Shown here one piece after another: positions 25,290 to 35,367 of a DNA stretch of 64,000 bases. The notes beneath the pieces are model-generated. The model was not told the DNA's origin. It saw only the letters and a list, made by a program, of their open reading frames with translations, and ran no database searches. The first letter of the stretch is position 1. Every line of letters starts with the position of its first letter. Origin of the DNA: Psychrobacter sp. Cmf 22.2 (GTDB lineage: Bacteria > Pseudomonadota > Gammaproteobacteria > Pseudomonadales > Moraxellaceae); assembly GCF_001921745.1 (NCBI RefSeq), contig NZ_MRYA01000005.1, positions 1 through 64,000 of the forward strand. Reading direction: 5' to 3'. A program made the translations under genes and the position numbers.

Positions 25290-28178
25290 TTATGGCTTCA
25301 CGGTAACTAGTACACGAATAGAATCCGGTACTAGTGATAAATTTGCTAGCGCTTGCTCACCTTGCGCTTGCAACTGCTCTAGACGCTCAACTTCTTCAGG
25401 ACGCACATTAGGGTTAATAGTTTGCAGGTGCTTGAGACGTTTGATCTCACGTGACCATTGCTGATTAAAGCGTGCACTTGCTTGCTCACCAATGTCCGCT
25501 AACTGTGCTCGTGCGATCTCCTCAGCTTCATAATAACGACTCTCAATCACATCACTGCGTACTTTGACGACTTGGCGCGCGCGGGTTTTGTCCAAACGGT
25601 CAATATGTGGCATAATCATCTCGCTACTGATACGCGCAGACAAGTCACTTCCTTGCTCACTGATAAAGACACGAATGTTCTGAGTAGGTAGAGTAGCTGG
25701 TAGGTTAAGTAACTTTGGCGCAATCGCTTCAACCCTAAAATGAACCTCAAGCATAATCATACCTTGAGGAATGGCATTGCTCTTGAGCATCGCCACCGTC
25801 GTATTGCCAAAGGTACTCGTGCTGGCAAGCTCATAAATCGATCGCATCAATGGATGTTCATGGGTGACAAAATCGATGTCTTCGCGCTGCAGCGCAAGAT
25901 TGCGATCAAAGGTCAACGTCATACCTTCTTCATCACCAAGTGGCAACCCTTCAATATACTCACTAACTTCGGTGCTATCAAGCGGTGCAAGCACCCAAGA
26001 ACCATCGCGCTGGATACTGTAATCGACATTGGCTGATGCCAAAAAGCGCTCAATAAAGGGCGGTAGTACATTATGAGCATCAAAATCATGCATCGCATCT
26101 GCAATACGCCCAGCGACGCGTGGACGGCATGAGTTGTATTCGAGCAGACGATCACGCCCTGCTTGCAGCTGCGCTTCTAGCGCCAAACGCATTTGTAGTG
26201 CTTCAGCAATGAGGTCTTGCAAAGCAGCACGGTTTTCAGCGCTATCAGCGCCTTCAAGTAGCGGTTTGAGCGTTTGAATATACTGTTCTTGCACGCTTTG
26301 AGCAGTCGGAGATATCTGATTGAACATATTTAGTGCGCTGCTATACCACTGATATAGACGCTCTTGCGCGGTCCCTTGTACATAAGGAACGTGTAGCTTG
26401 ATTTGCTGTGTTTGCCCAATACGATCTAGGCGACCAATACGCTGCTCTAACGTATCTGGATTAGCAGGCAGGTCCCATAGTATCAGCTGACTTGCAAACT
26501 GAAAATTACGACCTTCAGAGCCAATTTCTGAACACAACAATATTTGCGCGCCTTCTCTATCGGCGAAGAACGCTGCCGCTTGATCGCGCTCAAGTAGTGT
26601 CATCTGCTCAGTAAAGATGGCAGTCTTAATACCAGCATGTAAACGCAATACTGCCTCTAAGCTTTCTACGGTTGCACCACTACGAGCAATCAGCAATACT
26701 TTTTCGTGTTTAAGCTCACCTTTTAATATATCAATCAACCATGGCACACGTGGATCATCTTCTAGCCAGCCGCCATCGGGCTGATTTTCTTCACCCCACA
26801 GCTGCTCACGCAGCTTGCCATTGGTTTGATAGCTGTTCTGCCACGCCTCAGGTAACGGTAAAGGATATGGCTGACTGCTACGTCCATAGAACCCTTTGAC
26901 ACTCTCACGAGTATTACGGAACAACACCCGCCCTGTGCCATGACGATCTAATAGCTCATTAAGGGCATAAGTACGTAGTTTGTCATCTTCATTAATCGTT
27001 GCCAACTCGTCGGCACTCAAATCCAACAGGGCAGTTAATGCAGCGATTTGTCCGTCATTTAACGGCTTATCGTCAATCAAAACCCTAGCCACTGCTGCAG
27101 TTTCAGCAAAGGCTTCTTGACCGGCAATAAACTCATCCAAATCATCAAAGCGATCAGAGTCGAGCAAACGCAAGCGCGCAAAATGACTTTGTACACCCAG
27201 CTGTTCAGGCGTGGCCGTTAGTAACATCACACCAGGCGTTTCTTCAGCGAAGTCAGCTACTAAGTCATATTTCTCATTGCCGCCCGTTGCTTCATCCCAG
27301 TGCAAATGATGCGCCTCATCGACGACTAACAAATCAAATCCGGCCTCTATCGCTTGATCATATAAGTCAGGATGGTCAAGCAGCAGATCCATGCCAGCGA
27401 TGATACATTGCTCAGTGGCAAACACATTTTGCTCAGGATCATGCTCTTTAATCGCTGCAGTACGGACCAAATCAAACAAAGCAAAGTTTAGGTTAAAGCG
27501 GCGACGTAATTCAACCATCCATTGATATTGCAAACTATCAGGAACCAATACTAAAACGCGCTCAGCTTTACCGGTTAAAAGCTGCTGATGAATAATAAGA
27601 CCCGCCTCGATGGTTTTACCAAGGCCTACCTCATCGGCAAGTAACACACGCGGTGCAATACGCTTACCGACTTCGTGGGCGATATACAGCTGATGTTCAA
27701 TAATATCGACACGCGCTCCCATCAAACCCTTTAGCGGATGTCCTGCCAGCGCTGATTGCATACGCAATATATCTTGACGCAGCTCATACCAGTCACCGCG
27801 CTCAATACGACCTGCCAACAGTCTTTCAAGTGGCTTTGCTAAAGTGATATTTGCCGCAAGACGAGTTTCCATGATGCCTTTTTCGTGCTCATCGACACTG
27901 TATTTGAGCACGCCCATCACTTCATCAACCGCAGTGACCGTATAGCTATTTCCTTGTTGATCACTGATACTATCACCAACCTTAAACACGACACGTGACA
28001 ACGGTGCAGAGTTTTTTGCATACACTCGCGTCTCTTCGCTTTGCGGGAATAAGATATGTACACAGCGGTCGTCTACATCAATAACCACGCCCAAGCCAAG
28101 CTCGGACTCAGTGTCAGATAAATGGCGTTGACCAACGGCGAATTCGGTACTATGCAATGAGGCGGTGGAGATAGTCAT
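25290..28178 (-). CDS. rapA: RNA polymerase-associated ATPase RapA (HepA)
   Basis: Swi2/Snf2 ATPase that binds RNA polymerase and helps recycle it. The 962-residue protein starts with the Tudor-like N-terminal domains (FAVGQRHLSDTESELGLG), then helicase motifs DEVGLGKTIEAGLI (I), DEAHHL (II) and RIGRLDRIGQ (VI), then the RapA C-terminal domains. The length matches E. coli (968). The start at 28178 is chosen because the alignment to the family begins there; an upstream in-frame ATG (28229) would add unrelated residues. The ribosome binding site is weak. Confidence 0.95.
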   Translation of the reverse strand: MTISTASLHSTEFAVGQRHLSDTESELGLGVVIDVDDRCVHILFPQSEETRVYAKNSAPLSRVVFKVGDSISDQQGNSYTVTAVDEVMGVLKYSVDEHEKGIMETRLAANITLAKPLERLLAGRIERGDWYELRQDILRMQSALAGHPLKGLMGARVDIIEHQLYIAHEVGKRIAPRVLLADEVGLGKTIEAGLIIHQQLLTGKAERVLVLVPDSLQYQWMVELRRRFNLNFALFDLVRTAAIKEHDPEQNVFATEQCIIAGMDLLLDHPDLYDQAIEAGFDLLVVDEAHHLHWDEATGGNEKYDLVADFAEETPGVMLLTATPEQLGVQSHFARLRLLDSDRFDDLDEFIAGQEAFAETAAVARVLIDDKPLNDGQIAALTALLDLSADELATINEDDKLRTYALNELLDRHGTGRVLFRNTRESVKGFYGRSSQPYPLPLPEAWQNSYQTNGKLREQLWGEENQPDGGWLEDDPRVPWLIDILKGELKHEKVLLIARSGATVESLEAVLRLHAGIKTAIFTEQMTLLERDQAAAFFADREGAQILLCSEIGSEGRNFQFASQLILWDLPANPDTLEQRIGRLDRIGQTQQIKLHVPYVQGTAQERLYQWYSSALNMFNQISPTAQSVQEQYIQTLKPLLEGADSAENRAALQDLIAEALQMRLALEAQLQAGRDRLLEYNSCRPRVAGRIADAMHDFDAHNVLPPFIERFLASANVDYSIQRDGSWVLAPLDSTEVSEYIEGLPLGDEEGMTLTFDRNLALQREDIDFVTHEHPLMRSIYELASTSTFGNTTVAMLKSNAIPQGMIMLEVHFRVEAIAPKLLNLPATLPTQNIRVFISEQGSDLSARISSEMIMPHIDRLDKTRARQVVKVRSDVIESRYYEAEEIARAQLADIGEQASARFNQQWSREIKRLKHLQTINPNVRPEEVERLEQLQAQGEQALANLSLVPDSIRVLVTVKP

Positions 28179-28730
28179 AAGGCGATGTCTTTTGTACTCA
28201 GATGATAAGAAAATGGGCGACAACAACATCGTACTACTCTTAAATCAAGCACAATGAAGTTGTTACGATAGTCAGCACTATCGTTTGAAGATGCATATAT
28301 TAACTTAGTTAAGCGACGTTTTAGCAAAACCAGTCAAGTGCACCATTATATAACGTTACCGGCTAAATGCGTGCAATAAGTTGGTTTTTCAAGTGCAGAT
28401 CGATGAGGAATATAGATAATAAAATGAGTGGTGTTTTACGAAACTTATGGTGAGGATTATACCTACAGTAATAAGTTGCCATAAGTTAGTAGTATCTATA
28501 ACCATTATGACAACTAACATCCTTACGCTTACTGACGTATTTTTCAATTTTCGCTCAAAGCATGCTACATTGAGTCGTTACTGACAAAAGCAGCACATAA
28601 TATCTTGTTACCCGAAATAGTATGCTTTGTTTTATGGAAAAATGTCCAAACACCACCTATTCTATTCATCGTCATAAAAACACTACAAGAGACTTTATAA
28701 ATTAAAAAATTTTATAAATAAGGATTAATT
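28179..28730. other. Divergent intergenic region, rapA and hydroxyacid dehydrogenase
   Basis: 552 bases without a convincing gene. It contains a candidate rapA promoter (28348-28376), a perfect 8-bp stem hairpin in the rapA leader (ACGATAGT 28266-28273, ACTATCGT 28278-28285) and AT-rich sequence. A small RNA could be hidden here, but I cannot support one. Confidence 0.5.
28348..28376 (-). promoter_or_regulatory. Candidate rapA promoter
   Basis: On the minus strand TTGCAC (28371-28376) and TTATAT (28348-28353) are 17 bp apart, giving a leader of about 160 bases before the rapA start. Confidence 0.4.
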
Positions 28731-29675
28731 ATGCAAGCAGTTTTTTTAGATAAAGGAACATTCTCTGATGGCGTAGACTTGCCAGCACCCGCAGGCGTGA
28801 CTGACTATATCACTTATGATGACACTTCTGCAGACATCAGCCTCATTATTGAGCGCTGCCAAGATGCTGACATTATCTTTACCAATAAAGTTCAGATTAC
28901 TGCTGACGTGATTGCTAATCTCCCTAAACTTAAGCTCATTCAGCTGACTGCCACTGGCATGAACAACGTCGATCAAGAGGCGTGTAAAGAGCACAACGTT
29001 ACTTTATATAATGTCGCAGGCTACGCGGTCAAAAGCGTTCCTGAACATACCTTTATGCTTATGCTAAACGCAATGCGAGCTGGCATTTATTATCACCAAA
29101 AGGTGGCTGATGGCACATGGCGAGACAACGGCAACTTTTGTCTGCTTGATGTGTCTCTTGTAGATTTAGAAGATAAGACTCTAGGGATTATTGGTGTCGG
29201 TACTATCGGTAAGCGTGTGACCGAAATAGCCCGGGCGTTTGGTATGACAGTATTGTGGGCAGAGCATCAAGGACGCACACCGCGTAATGATGACTATACC
29301 GCCTTTGAAGAGGTACTCGACCAATCTGATGTGATAAGTCTGCACTGTCCATTAAATGAGCAGACTAAGCATCTTATTAATCAAAACACCTTAGCAAAAA
29401 TGAGCAAACAACCTTTGCTAGTGAACGTCGCTCGCGGCGGCATCGTCGATAGCCAAGCCCTAGCGGTTGCTGTCCATAATGAACAAATCCTTGGCTACGC
29501 AACGGATGTCTTTGAACAAGAACCTATCACAGCAGATGACCCACTATTAAGTATGAGCGATCATCCACGCGTGATATTTAGCCCGCATAATGCGTGGGGT
29601 AGTAAAAGCGCACAAGAGACTCTCTGGCAAATATTAAGTAAGCAAGTGGCAGATTTCGTCACCGATTATCAATAA
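28731..29675 (+). CDS. D-2-hydroxyacid dehydrogenase (HprA-like)
   Basis: NAD(P)-dependent reductase or dehydrogenase of 2-oxo/2-hydroxy acids, 314 residues. The Rossmann motif is IGVGTIGKR. The catalytic triad of the family is visible as Arg in ARGGIVD, Glu in VFEQEP and His in FSPHNAWGS. The substrate domain segment ATGMNNVD is close to glycerate/hydroxypyruvate reductases (HprA). AAGGA precedes the ATG. The stop is only 4 bases from the convergent monooxygenase stop, with no room for a shared terminator between them. Confidence 0.9.
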   Translation: MQAVFLDKGTFSDGVDLPAPAGVTDYITYDDTSADISLIIERCQDADIIFTNKVQITADVIANLPKLKLIQLTATGMNNVDQEACKEHNVTLYNVAGYAVKSVPEHTFMLMLNAMRAGIYYHQKVADGTWRDNGNFCLLDVSLVDLEDKTLGIIGVGTIGKRVTEIARAFGMTVLWAEHQGRTPRNDDYTAFEEVLDQSDVISLHCPLNEQTKHLINQNTLAKMSKQPLLVNVARGGIVDSQALAVAVHNEQILGYATDVFEQEPITADDPLLSMSDHPRVIFSPHNAWGSKSAQETLWQILSKQVADFVTDYQ

Positions 29676-29679
29676 ATAT

Positions 29680-31281
29680 TTAACGGGTAAAGTGTAGCCA
29701 GTTATCTTCGATTTTACGGTATTTAAGCATGATGCGGTCACTTAAGTAGTTGTTCGTCACCTGCCATGGATAGCGATCGCCCTGCTTGGGTAGCTCATCT
29801 TTTGCACGGCGTACATAGCCTGCTGATAGCGCACCAAGAACCGTATCTGGCTGCAATTGCACCTGTTCTTTATCGGTTATAGCTTGTGGGCAGACGACAT
29901 CATAACGGTGCTTTTTCATATGCTTGAGTACTCTGACCACATATTGACACGCCAGATCTATTTTTAGCGTCCATGACGCATTGGTGTAGCCAAACATCAT
30001 CGCGATATTGGGCACGCCCTCAAGCATCACAGCTTTATAAGTCATGCGCGCACCGACATCGATAAGCTCACCATCGACATATAGCGCGGCCCCGCCTAGT
30101 ATCTGGAGCTTGAGTCCTGTTGCGGTCACAATAAGATCTGCTTCTATATGCTTGCCAGATGTTAAGGCGATACCCGTCTTGGTAAAATGACTGATTTGAT
30201 CGGTCACGACCTCTGCTCTTTTGCCATGTAGTGCAGTAAATAAGTCGCTATCAGGTACCGCACACAAACGCTCATCCCACGGATTATAAGTAGGCATAAA
30301 GTGAGCAATATCGACACCGCTGCCTTTCAGCTCTTTTTTGACGCCATGTTTTAATACTGCTTTTAGGACGTTAGGCGCATGAGTAGCAAATTGATACAGA
30401 CCTTGTTGCATTAGGACATTGCGTGTACGCAGTAAGGTGTACGCCTGATGCTTTGATAAAGGTGAAAACTTACCCGCTAGCCAGTCAAGTGCATAATCAT
30501 CGCCTGGCACACTGGCTACATAAGTCGGTGAGCGCTGTAGCATGGTTACACGACGCGCACATTGCTCACCATTTTCATCGACTAGCGCTGGTACTAAGGT
30601 CATCGCAGTCGCACCACTACCAATCACTACGATATTTTTATCGTTATAATCCACATCTTGCCAATACTGTGGATGCACGATATCACCTTGGAATTGTTCC
30701 TCATTCTCAAAATGTGGTCGATATCCTGCATCATAGTCATAATAACCAGTTGCACCAACGATGAATTTCGCTGTCATCGTATATACTTCACCGCTAGCAT
30801 GGTTTTTGACCACGACGGTCCACTGTTTAGCAATACTTGACCAAGATAGTTGCTGCACGTCATGTTGATAGCGTATATGTTTTTCAACCCCAAACTCGCG
30901 CGCGGTATCTGCTATATAGCTTTTGATGTCATCACCTTTAGCTAGCATCTTATGATCTAACCATGGACGAAAACTATAACCAAAAGTCAAAGCATCAGAG
31001 TCCGAACGAATACCAGGATAAGTAAACAAGTCCCATGTACCACCCAAGTCTGCACGCTTCTCTAATATAATAAATGGCTTGGTAGCTTTATCTTTAACAC
31101 GCTTTTTCGTCTTATTGAATAGCTTTTGATGGTTTTGCTGCAAGCGACACGCCATACCGATTCCGGAAATACCAGCACCAATGATTAAGACCTCATAATC
31201 CGCCGTCACGTTCGATTGAGATTTTGAGCGCGTCAGACGAGCTTTGGTCATATTTTTTATAGAATCAACACCGATCATCAT
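29680..31281 (-). CDS. Flavin-containing monooxygenase, Baeyer-Villiger type
   Basis: FAD/NADPH oxygenase of 533 residues. The FAD site GAGISGIGMA lies near residue 35 and the NADPH site GSGATAMT near 220. Between them is FQGDIVHPQYW, which fits the FxGxxxHxxxW fingerprint of Baeyer-Villiger monooxygenases. Overall it resembles EthA-like proteins (YPGIRSDSDALTFGYSF). The natural substrate (ketone, sulphide or amine) is not evident. Two adjacent ATG codons (31281, 31278) follow AGGATGAG. Confidence 0.92.
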   Translation of the reverse strand: MMIGVDSIKNMTKARLTRSKSQSNVTADYEVLIIGAGISGIGMACRLQQNHQKLFNKTKKRVKDKATKPFIILEKRADLGGTWDLFTYPGIRSDSDALTFGYSFRPWLDHKMLAKGDDIKSYIADTAREFGVEKHIRYQHDVQQLSWSSIAKQWTVVVKNHASGEVYTMTAKFIVGATGYYDYDAGYRPHFENEEQFQGDIVHPQYWQDVDYNDKNIVVIGSGATAMTLVPALVDENGEQCARRVTMLQRSPTYVASVPGDDYALDWLAGKFSPLSKHQAYTLLRTRNVLMQQGLYQFATHAPNVLKAVLKHGVKKELKGSGVDIAHFMPTYNPWDERLCAVPDSDLFTALHGKRAEVVTDQISHFTKTGIALTSGKHIEADLIVTATGLKLQILGGAALYVDGELIDVGARMTYKAVMLEGVPNIAMMFGYTNASWTLKIDLACQYVVRVLKHMKKHRYDVVCPQAITDKEQVQLQPDTVLGALSAGYVRRAKDELPKQGDRYPWQVTNNYLSDRIMLKYRKIEDNWLHFTR

Positions 31282-31398
31282 CTCATCCTATTTTAGTAAC
31301 TGATTATCCTAAATTCATAATATATAGCTGTTACTACTCTCTACGCTACTAAATTAACGCACTAAACTTGATTTGATATTCTTAAAGATGCGCCACGT

Positions 31399-32112
31399 TT
31401 AAAACGGTATTGCGCTTTCCCAGTCCATCCAAGCGCCAAGTACAGGATGCTTTAGACGTAGCTGCTGGGCATGCAAATTTAAACGCGGTGCAATTTTTAA
31501 TGCCAGTCCTTCTGCATAAATGGGATCACCGATAATGACATGTCCTGTATGCACCATATGCACGCGCAATTGATGGCTACGTCCTGTCACTGGTTTTAGC
31601 GCAACACGAGTGACTGCTTGACCGTTACATTGTTCATAAGCGAGTACCTCATACAAGGTCAAGGCATTTTTACTCCAATCATGATCAACGATATGTCGCG
31701 GCTTAGTTGTCGGCTCATATCTTACGGGCACGGATATTTTTCCCGTTGCCCCTATCCTCTCCCAAGTACCAAAAACCCGCGCTTGATAGGTCTTTTGCGG
31801 CAACCTATCAATGAATTGTTTACTAATATTAGTCTGAGCCGCCGAATTTTTTGCAAATATAAGCAGGCCTGAGGTATCCATATCCAAACGATGAATAAGT
31901 TTTACATCAGGATTGGCACGTTCAAGTCGAGCCAATAAACTGACCTTTAAGGTCTTACCATCAACACTTAATAGCCCTGCAGGCTTGTCTACTACCCAAA
32001 TATCATCATCTTCATAGACGGTAATTTCTTGCGCAAATTTTTGAAAAAACGCCAAGGGATACTGAGTTTCTTGTAAATTCATGGCAGCGATGTCATCATC
32101 GGTAAAAGGCAT
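31399..32112 (-). CDS. RluA-family pseudouridine synthase
   Basis: Converts uridine to pseudouridine in rRNA and/or tRNA. The 237-residue protein has the catalytic motif HRLDMDTSGLLIFAKN with the essential Asp, the strand VVDKPAGLLSVDG and the C-terminal GRSHQLRVHM. There is no N-terminal S4 domain, as in E. coli RluA and unlike RluC/RluD. Whether it modifies 23S 746 and tRNA 32 as RluA does is inferred from its short architecture. Confidence 0.9.
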   Translation of the reverse strand: MPFTDDDIAAMNLQETQYPLAFFQKFAQEITVYEDDDIWVVDKPAGLLSVDGKTLKVSLLARLERANPDVKLIHRLDMDTSGLLIFAKNSAAQTNISKQFIDRLPQKTYQARVFGTWERIGATGKISVPVRYEPTTKPRHIVDHDWSKNALTLYEVLAYEQCNGQAVTRVALKPVTGRSHQLRVHMVHTGHVIIGDPIYAEGLALKIAPRLNLHAQQLRLKHPVLGAWMDWESAIPF

Positions 32113-32486
32113 AAAAAATGGCTACTTATATAAATAGGTTTAAATGAGGTAAAAAGGCATAATCAGTCGTCTAGGCGTTTTTACTGACTAAAACATAAGG
32201 ACAATCTGCTACAAAGATGTAGTGTCTGTTAATTTGTGTTTCGATTTATTGTACTAATACTAGTTGTTAAGCATTTTAACCACCGTTTGTCTGTCAAGAG
32301 TTGGCAAACATGCTAATATAATGGCACATTTTCACTTCCATTCAATACTTCTTAAGCCGTAAGTAGATAATTAATGGGATAAATATAAGTCACTTGTCTT
32401 GTACAGCAATGAGATATTTATACTTAATTTACCAAACTACTTTTATCTATTACTGGTAAAAGATGATACAACAAGAGAGAATAATT
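32113..32486. other. Intergenic region upstream of trxA
   Basis: 374 bases between divergent genes. A TATAAT hexamer at 32317-32322 is a plausible trxA -10 box, giving a leader of about 160 bases. The -35 match is poor. No other feature seen. Confidence 0.5.
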
Positions 32487-32813
32487 ATGTCAGACCTTAT
32501 TGTTAATACCACTGATACAGATTTTGACCAAGACGTATTGCAATCTGATGTCCCAGTTTTAGTAGACTTTTGGGCAACATGGTGCGGTCCTTGTAAGTCA
32601 ATAGCGCCTATCTTAGAAGATTTGGCCAACGACTATCAAGGTAAAGTAAAAATCGTCAAAGTCGATGTAGACAATAACCCACAAGCAGCAAGCCGCTTTG
32701 GTATCCGTAATATCCCAACTTTATTCGTCTTTAAAGACGGCGAAAAGGTAGATTCAGTAATGGGTCTACAGCCAAAATCTGAACTTGCTAAAGTACTTGA
32801 TAAGCACTTATAA
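32487..32813 (+). CDS. trxA: Thioredoxin
   Basis: Cytoplasmic disulfide reductant of 108 residues. It has the active site [13 protein letters not shown], the conserved cis-Pro in [12 protein letters not shown] and the C-terminal helix SELAKVL. The start at 32487 gives the standard thioredoxin length; an ATG at 32463 would add eight residues that are not family-like. It is followed by a terminator and then the rho leader; the order trxA-rho is common in gammaproteobacteria. Confidence 0.97.
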   Translation: MSDLIVNTTDTDFDQDVLQSDVPVLVDFWATWCGPCKSIAPILEDLANDYQGKVKIVKVDVDNNPQAASRFGIRNIPTLFVFKDGEKVDSVMGLQPKSELAKVLDKHL

Positions 32814-32859
32814 ATTGCGCATCAACAACGCCGATTATTTGAATAAATAATCGAAATTG

Positions 32860-32890
32860 GCCATTATCTGTACAAGATGATGGCTTTTTT
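32860..32890 (+). terminator. Terminator after trxA
   Basis: GCCATTATCT pairs with AGATGATGGC (one G-U) around GTACA-type loop, followed by TTTTTT. Confidence 0.88.
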
Positions 32891-32941
32891 GCGTCTTTGT
32901 TAGCAAATAAGTGAATTATGCAAATTTTTTAACAAAAATAA

Positions 32942-32971
32942 TTGACAAGCCTAACTTTAAAACCGTATAGT
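32942..32971 (+). promoter_or_regulatory. Promoter for rho
   Basis: TTGACA (32942-32947, perfect -35) and TATAGT (32966-32971) are 18 bp apart on the plus strand. Transcription would start near 32978, leaving a 5' leader of about 350 bases. Confidence 0.7.
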
Positions 32972-33327
32972 CTGCTGTCAAGAGAAACATAAATTTTTTC
33001 TGATGCGTCTTAACGCTATTCTCCTCGTGTTTATCAACACAAAACACAGTTGTATACTGAACGAAATTACTAACTATAATTATTGATATGGAGCTTTCAT
33101 TGCAAGCTTTTATATCCCAAACTCTTATATAGTCCTCTTTATATTCACATTTGTCATCCTGACACAGTTTTGCGCAGCTGATGATAATCTGACACATAAA
33201 AATCAATGCTATATAAATCTCAACTCTGTGCACACATCCTATCGCTACACTATCGTTGTTTTAATCAATGTCGTGGGTTGTGCTGCTAATGGCAGTTCTC
33301 ACCCGATAAATCGTTAATGACCTACCT

Positions 33328-34596
33328 ATGAATTTAACTGAATTAAAGAAAAAATCAATCACTGAGCTACTGGCTATTGCCAAAGAAATGGGTCTTGATA
33401 ATATGGCACGTAGCCGTAAACAAGACATTATCTTTGCGATACTAAAAACGCATGCTCGTAATGGTGAAGCTATTTATGGTGATGGCGTACTTGAAGTCCT
33501 ACCGGATGGTTTTGGCTTTTTGCGCTCATCAGAAGGCTCTTATCTGGCAGGCCCTGATGACATTTATGTCAGCCCAAGCCAAATCAGACGTTTTAGCTTA
33601 AAGACAGGCGACAGTATCGCTGGCACCATTCGTCCACCAAAAGACTCCGAGCGTTACTTTGCATTACTAAAAGTAGGCGAAGTCAACTTCGATACGCCAG
33701 ATCGCTCACGCCATAAGCTCATTTTTGAGAATCTAACACCGCTATTTCCTACCGAACATCTTAAGCTTGAGCTTGGTAACGGTACGACCGAAGACTTGAC
33801 TGGACGTATTATTGATCTGATTGCACCGATTGGTAAAGGTCAACGCTCTATTATCGTCGCTCCCCCAAAAGCAGGTAAAACTGTACTATTACAGACGATT
33901 GCCCAATCCATCACTCGTAACAATCCTGAATGCTATCTGATTGTTCTGTTGATTGATGAGCGTCCAGAAGAAGTGACAGAAATGGTACGTACAGTACGCG
34001 GCGAAGTGGTCGCCTCAACGTTTGATGAACCGCCGCAGCGTCATGTACAAGTCGCTGAGATGGTCATCGAAAAAGCCAAGCGTTTGGTTGAACACAAGCA
34101 AGACGTTGTCGTTCTACTGGACTCTATCACACGTCTTGCTCGTGCTTATAACACAGTCATCCCCTCATCCGGTAAAGTATTGACTGGTGGACTTGATGCC
34201 ACTGCGCTTGAGCGACCAAAACGCTTTTTTGGTGCAGCACGTAATGTTGAAGAAGGTGGCAGCTTAACCATTATTGCTAGTGCTCTTATTGATACTGGTA
34301 GCAAAATGGACAGTGTTATCTTTGAAGAGTTCAAAGGTACTGGTAACCAAGAGATCACTCTTGAACGTGATTTGGCCGAAAAACGCGTCTTTCCAGCAAT
34401 CAATATCAAGAAGTCAGGTACTCGCCGTGAAGAGCGTATTCTTGATGAAGATAAACTGCGTAAAGTTTGGATACTCCGTAAGTTATTGCAACCGATGGAT
34501 GGTGTTCAAGCAACTGAATTCTTACTAGATCGTCTAAAAGAAGCTAAGACAAATGATGAATTCTTTGAACAAATGAAGCGTAAATCTCAAAATTAA
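33328..34596 (+). CDS. rho: Transcription termination factor Rho
   Basis: Hexameric RNA helicase that ends untranslated transcripts. The 422-residue protein has the N-terminal Rho_N helix bundle ([20 protein letters not shown]), the cold-shock-like RNA-binding domain ([18 protein letters not shown]), Walker [13 protein letters not shown] and Walker [16 protein letters not shown]. The C terminus EFFEQMKRK is canonical. The length equals that of typical proteobacterial Rho. It sits downstream of trxA behind its own promoter. Confidence 0.98.
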   Translation: MNLTELKKKSITELLAIAKEMGLDNMARSRKQDIIFAILKTHARNGEAIYGDGVLEVLPDGFGFLRSSEGSYLAGPDDIYVSPSQIRRFSLKTGDSIAGTIRPPKDSERYFALLKVGEVNFDTPDRSRHKLIFENLTPLFPTEHLKLELGNGTTEDLTGRIIDLIAPIGKGQRSIIVAPPKAGKTVLLQTIAQSITRNNPECYLIVLLIDERPEEVTEMVRTVRGEVVASTFDEPPQRHVQVAEMVIEKAKRLVEHKQDVVVLLDSITRLARAYNTVIPSSGKVLTGGLDATALERPKRFFGAARNVEEGGSLTIIASALIDTGSKMDSVIFEEFKGTGNQEITLERDLAEKRVFPAINIKKSGTRREERILDEDKLRKVWILRKLLQPMDGVQATEFLLDRLKEAKTNDEFFEQMKRKSQN

Positions 34597-34935
34597 ATAA
34601 ATTAGCTTCCATTTGTGTACAGTTTATTTTCAAATGATTTTAAACGAAATAGTTCTATGTAACATAGATAATTCAAAATCAATAAGCGTTGTTATCTTTA
34701 ATCTCTATGGTAGCGTTTAAAAGTATTAGCTTATTGTTTGATTGAATACAAGAATTATCAGTAAAAGCACTACCAATGACACAGTGAAGCAACATAAATT
34801 ACAGGGTGTTTGCAAAGCTTAGCCAATCTACTACGACTCTATTAGTTTTATAAGTATAATATTATCTACAGTATAAATAAGCTTTACGTAATATACTTTG
34901 TGTATTTTAATTTTGATTATTTAATAGGTGATAAC
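34597..34935. other. Intergenic region, rho to small lipoprotein
   Basis: 339 AT-rich bases with no supported gene and no clear terminator hairpin for rho. It must carry the promoter of the glycine-zipper lipoprotein, but I see no distinctive pair of boxes. Confidence 0.5.
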
Positions 34936-35187
34936 ATGAAATTTGCTAAATCTATTGCAATGACTGCTCTTGCAAGTTCAGCTTTAATTATGACTGGTTG
35001 TAATTCAACTGGTGGATATGGCGGATACAACAGTGGTGTAAGTAATACTGCTAAAGGTGCAGCTGCAGGCGCTGCGGCTGGTGCTCTTATTAGAAGTGGT
35101 GGTGATAGCAAAGACATCGCTCGTGGCGCACTTGGTGGTGCTGCGGTTGGTGGTGCTGGTGCCTATATTCTTGAAAACAGTAGATAA
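34936..35187 (+). CDS. Glycine-zipper small lipoprotein
   Basis: An 83-residue protein with a lipoprotein signal peptide: basic start MKFAKS, hydrophobic core, then the lipobox IMTGC with Cys22 as the predicted acylated residue. The mature part begins with Ser/Gly/Tyr-rich sequence. It contains two glycine-zipper segments (AAAGAAAGALI and GALGGAAVGGAGAYI), typical of outer-membrane-associated OsmB/Lpp-slyB-like proteins. The start is preceded by AGGTGA; an upstream ATG would spoil the signal peptide. It would be a substrate of Lgt and Lnt encoded in this window. Confidence 0.85.
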   Translation: MKFAKSIAMTALASSALIMTGCNSTGGYGGYNSGVSNTAKGAAAGAAAGALIRSGGDSKDIARGALGGAAVGGAGAYILENSR

Positions 35188-35283
35188 TAAATAAGTTATT
35201 ATTTGTCATCGCTTTATTTATTATATATTCTAGATGTTTTTTATTTTAAATGTATTTAATTTATATAATATAAGCTGAATTAA

Positions 35284-35316
35284 TAAAAGACCTACAATTG
35301 TTATTGTAGGTCTTTT
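35284..35316 (+). terminator. Terminator after the glycine-zipper lipoprotein
   Basis: AAAAGACCTACAAT pairs with ATTGTAGGTCTTTT around a 4-nt TGTT-type loop (14-bp stem). It is palindromic enough to serve the convergent metallopeptidase gene too. Confidence 0.88.
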
Positions 35317-35367
35317 ATTGTTTGTTGTTTGTTGTTTATTATTCTTTAGCCTTTATATTGTCATCAC

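Larger units (their letters stand above)
32814..33327. other. trxA-rho intergenic region with long rho leader
   Basis: 514 bases without a supported gene. It holds the trxA terminator, a good promoter at 32942-32971, and then about 350 bases of leader before rho. Rho is known in E. coli to attenuate its own synthesis within a leader, so a long leader makes biological sense. Open frames here lack ribosome binding sites. Confidence 0.65.

Noticed and set aside
32916..33233. 105-codon minus-strand open frame in the rho leader
   Set aside because: No ribosome site, odd composition, and it overlaps the rho promoter; better explained as leader.
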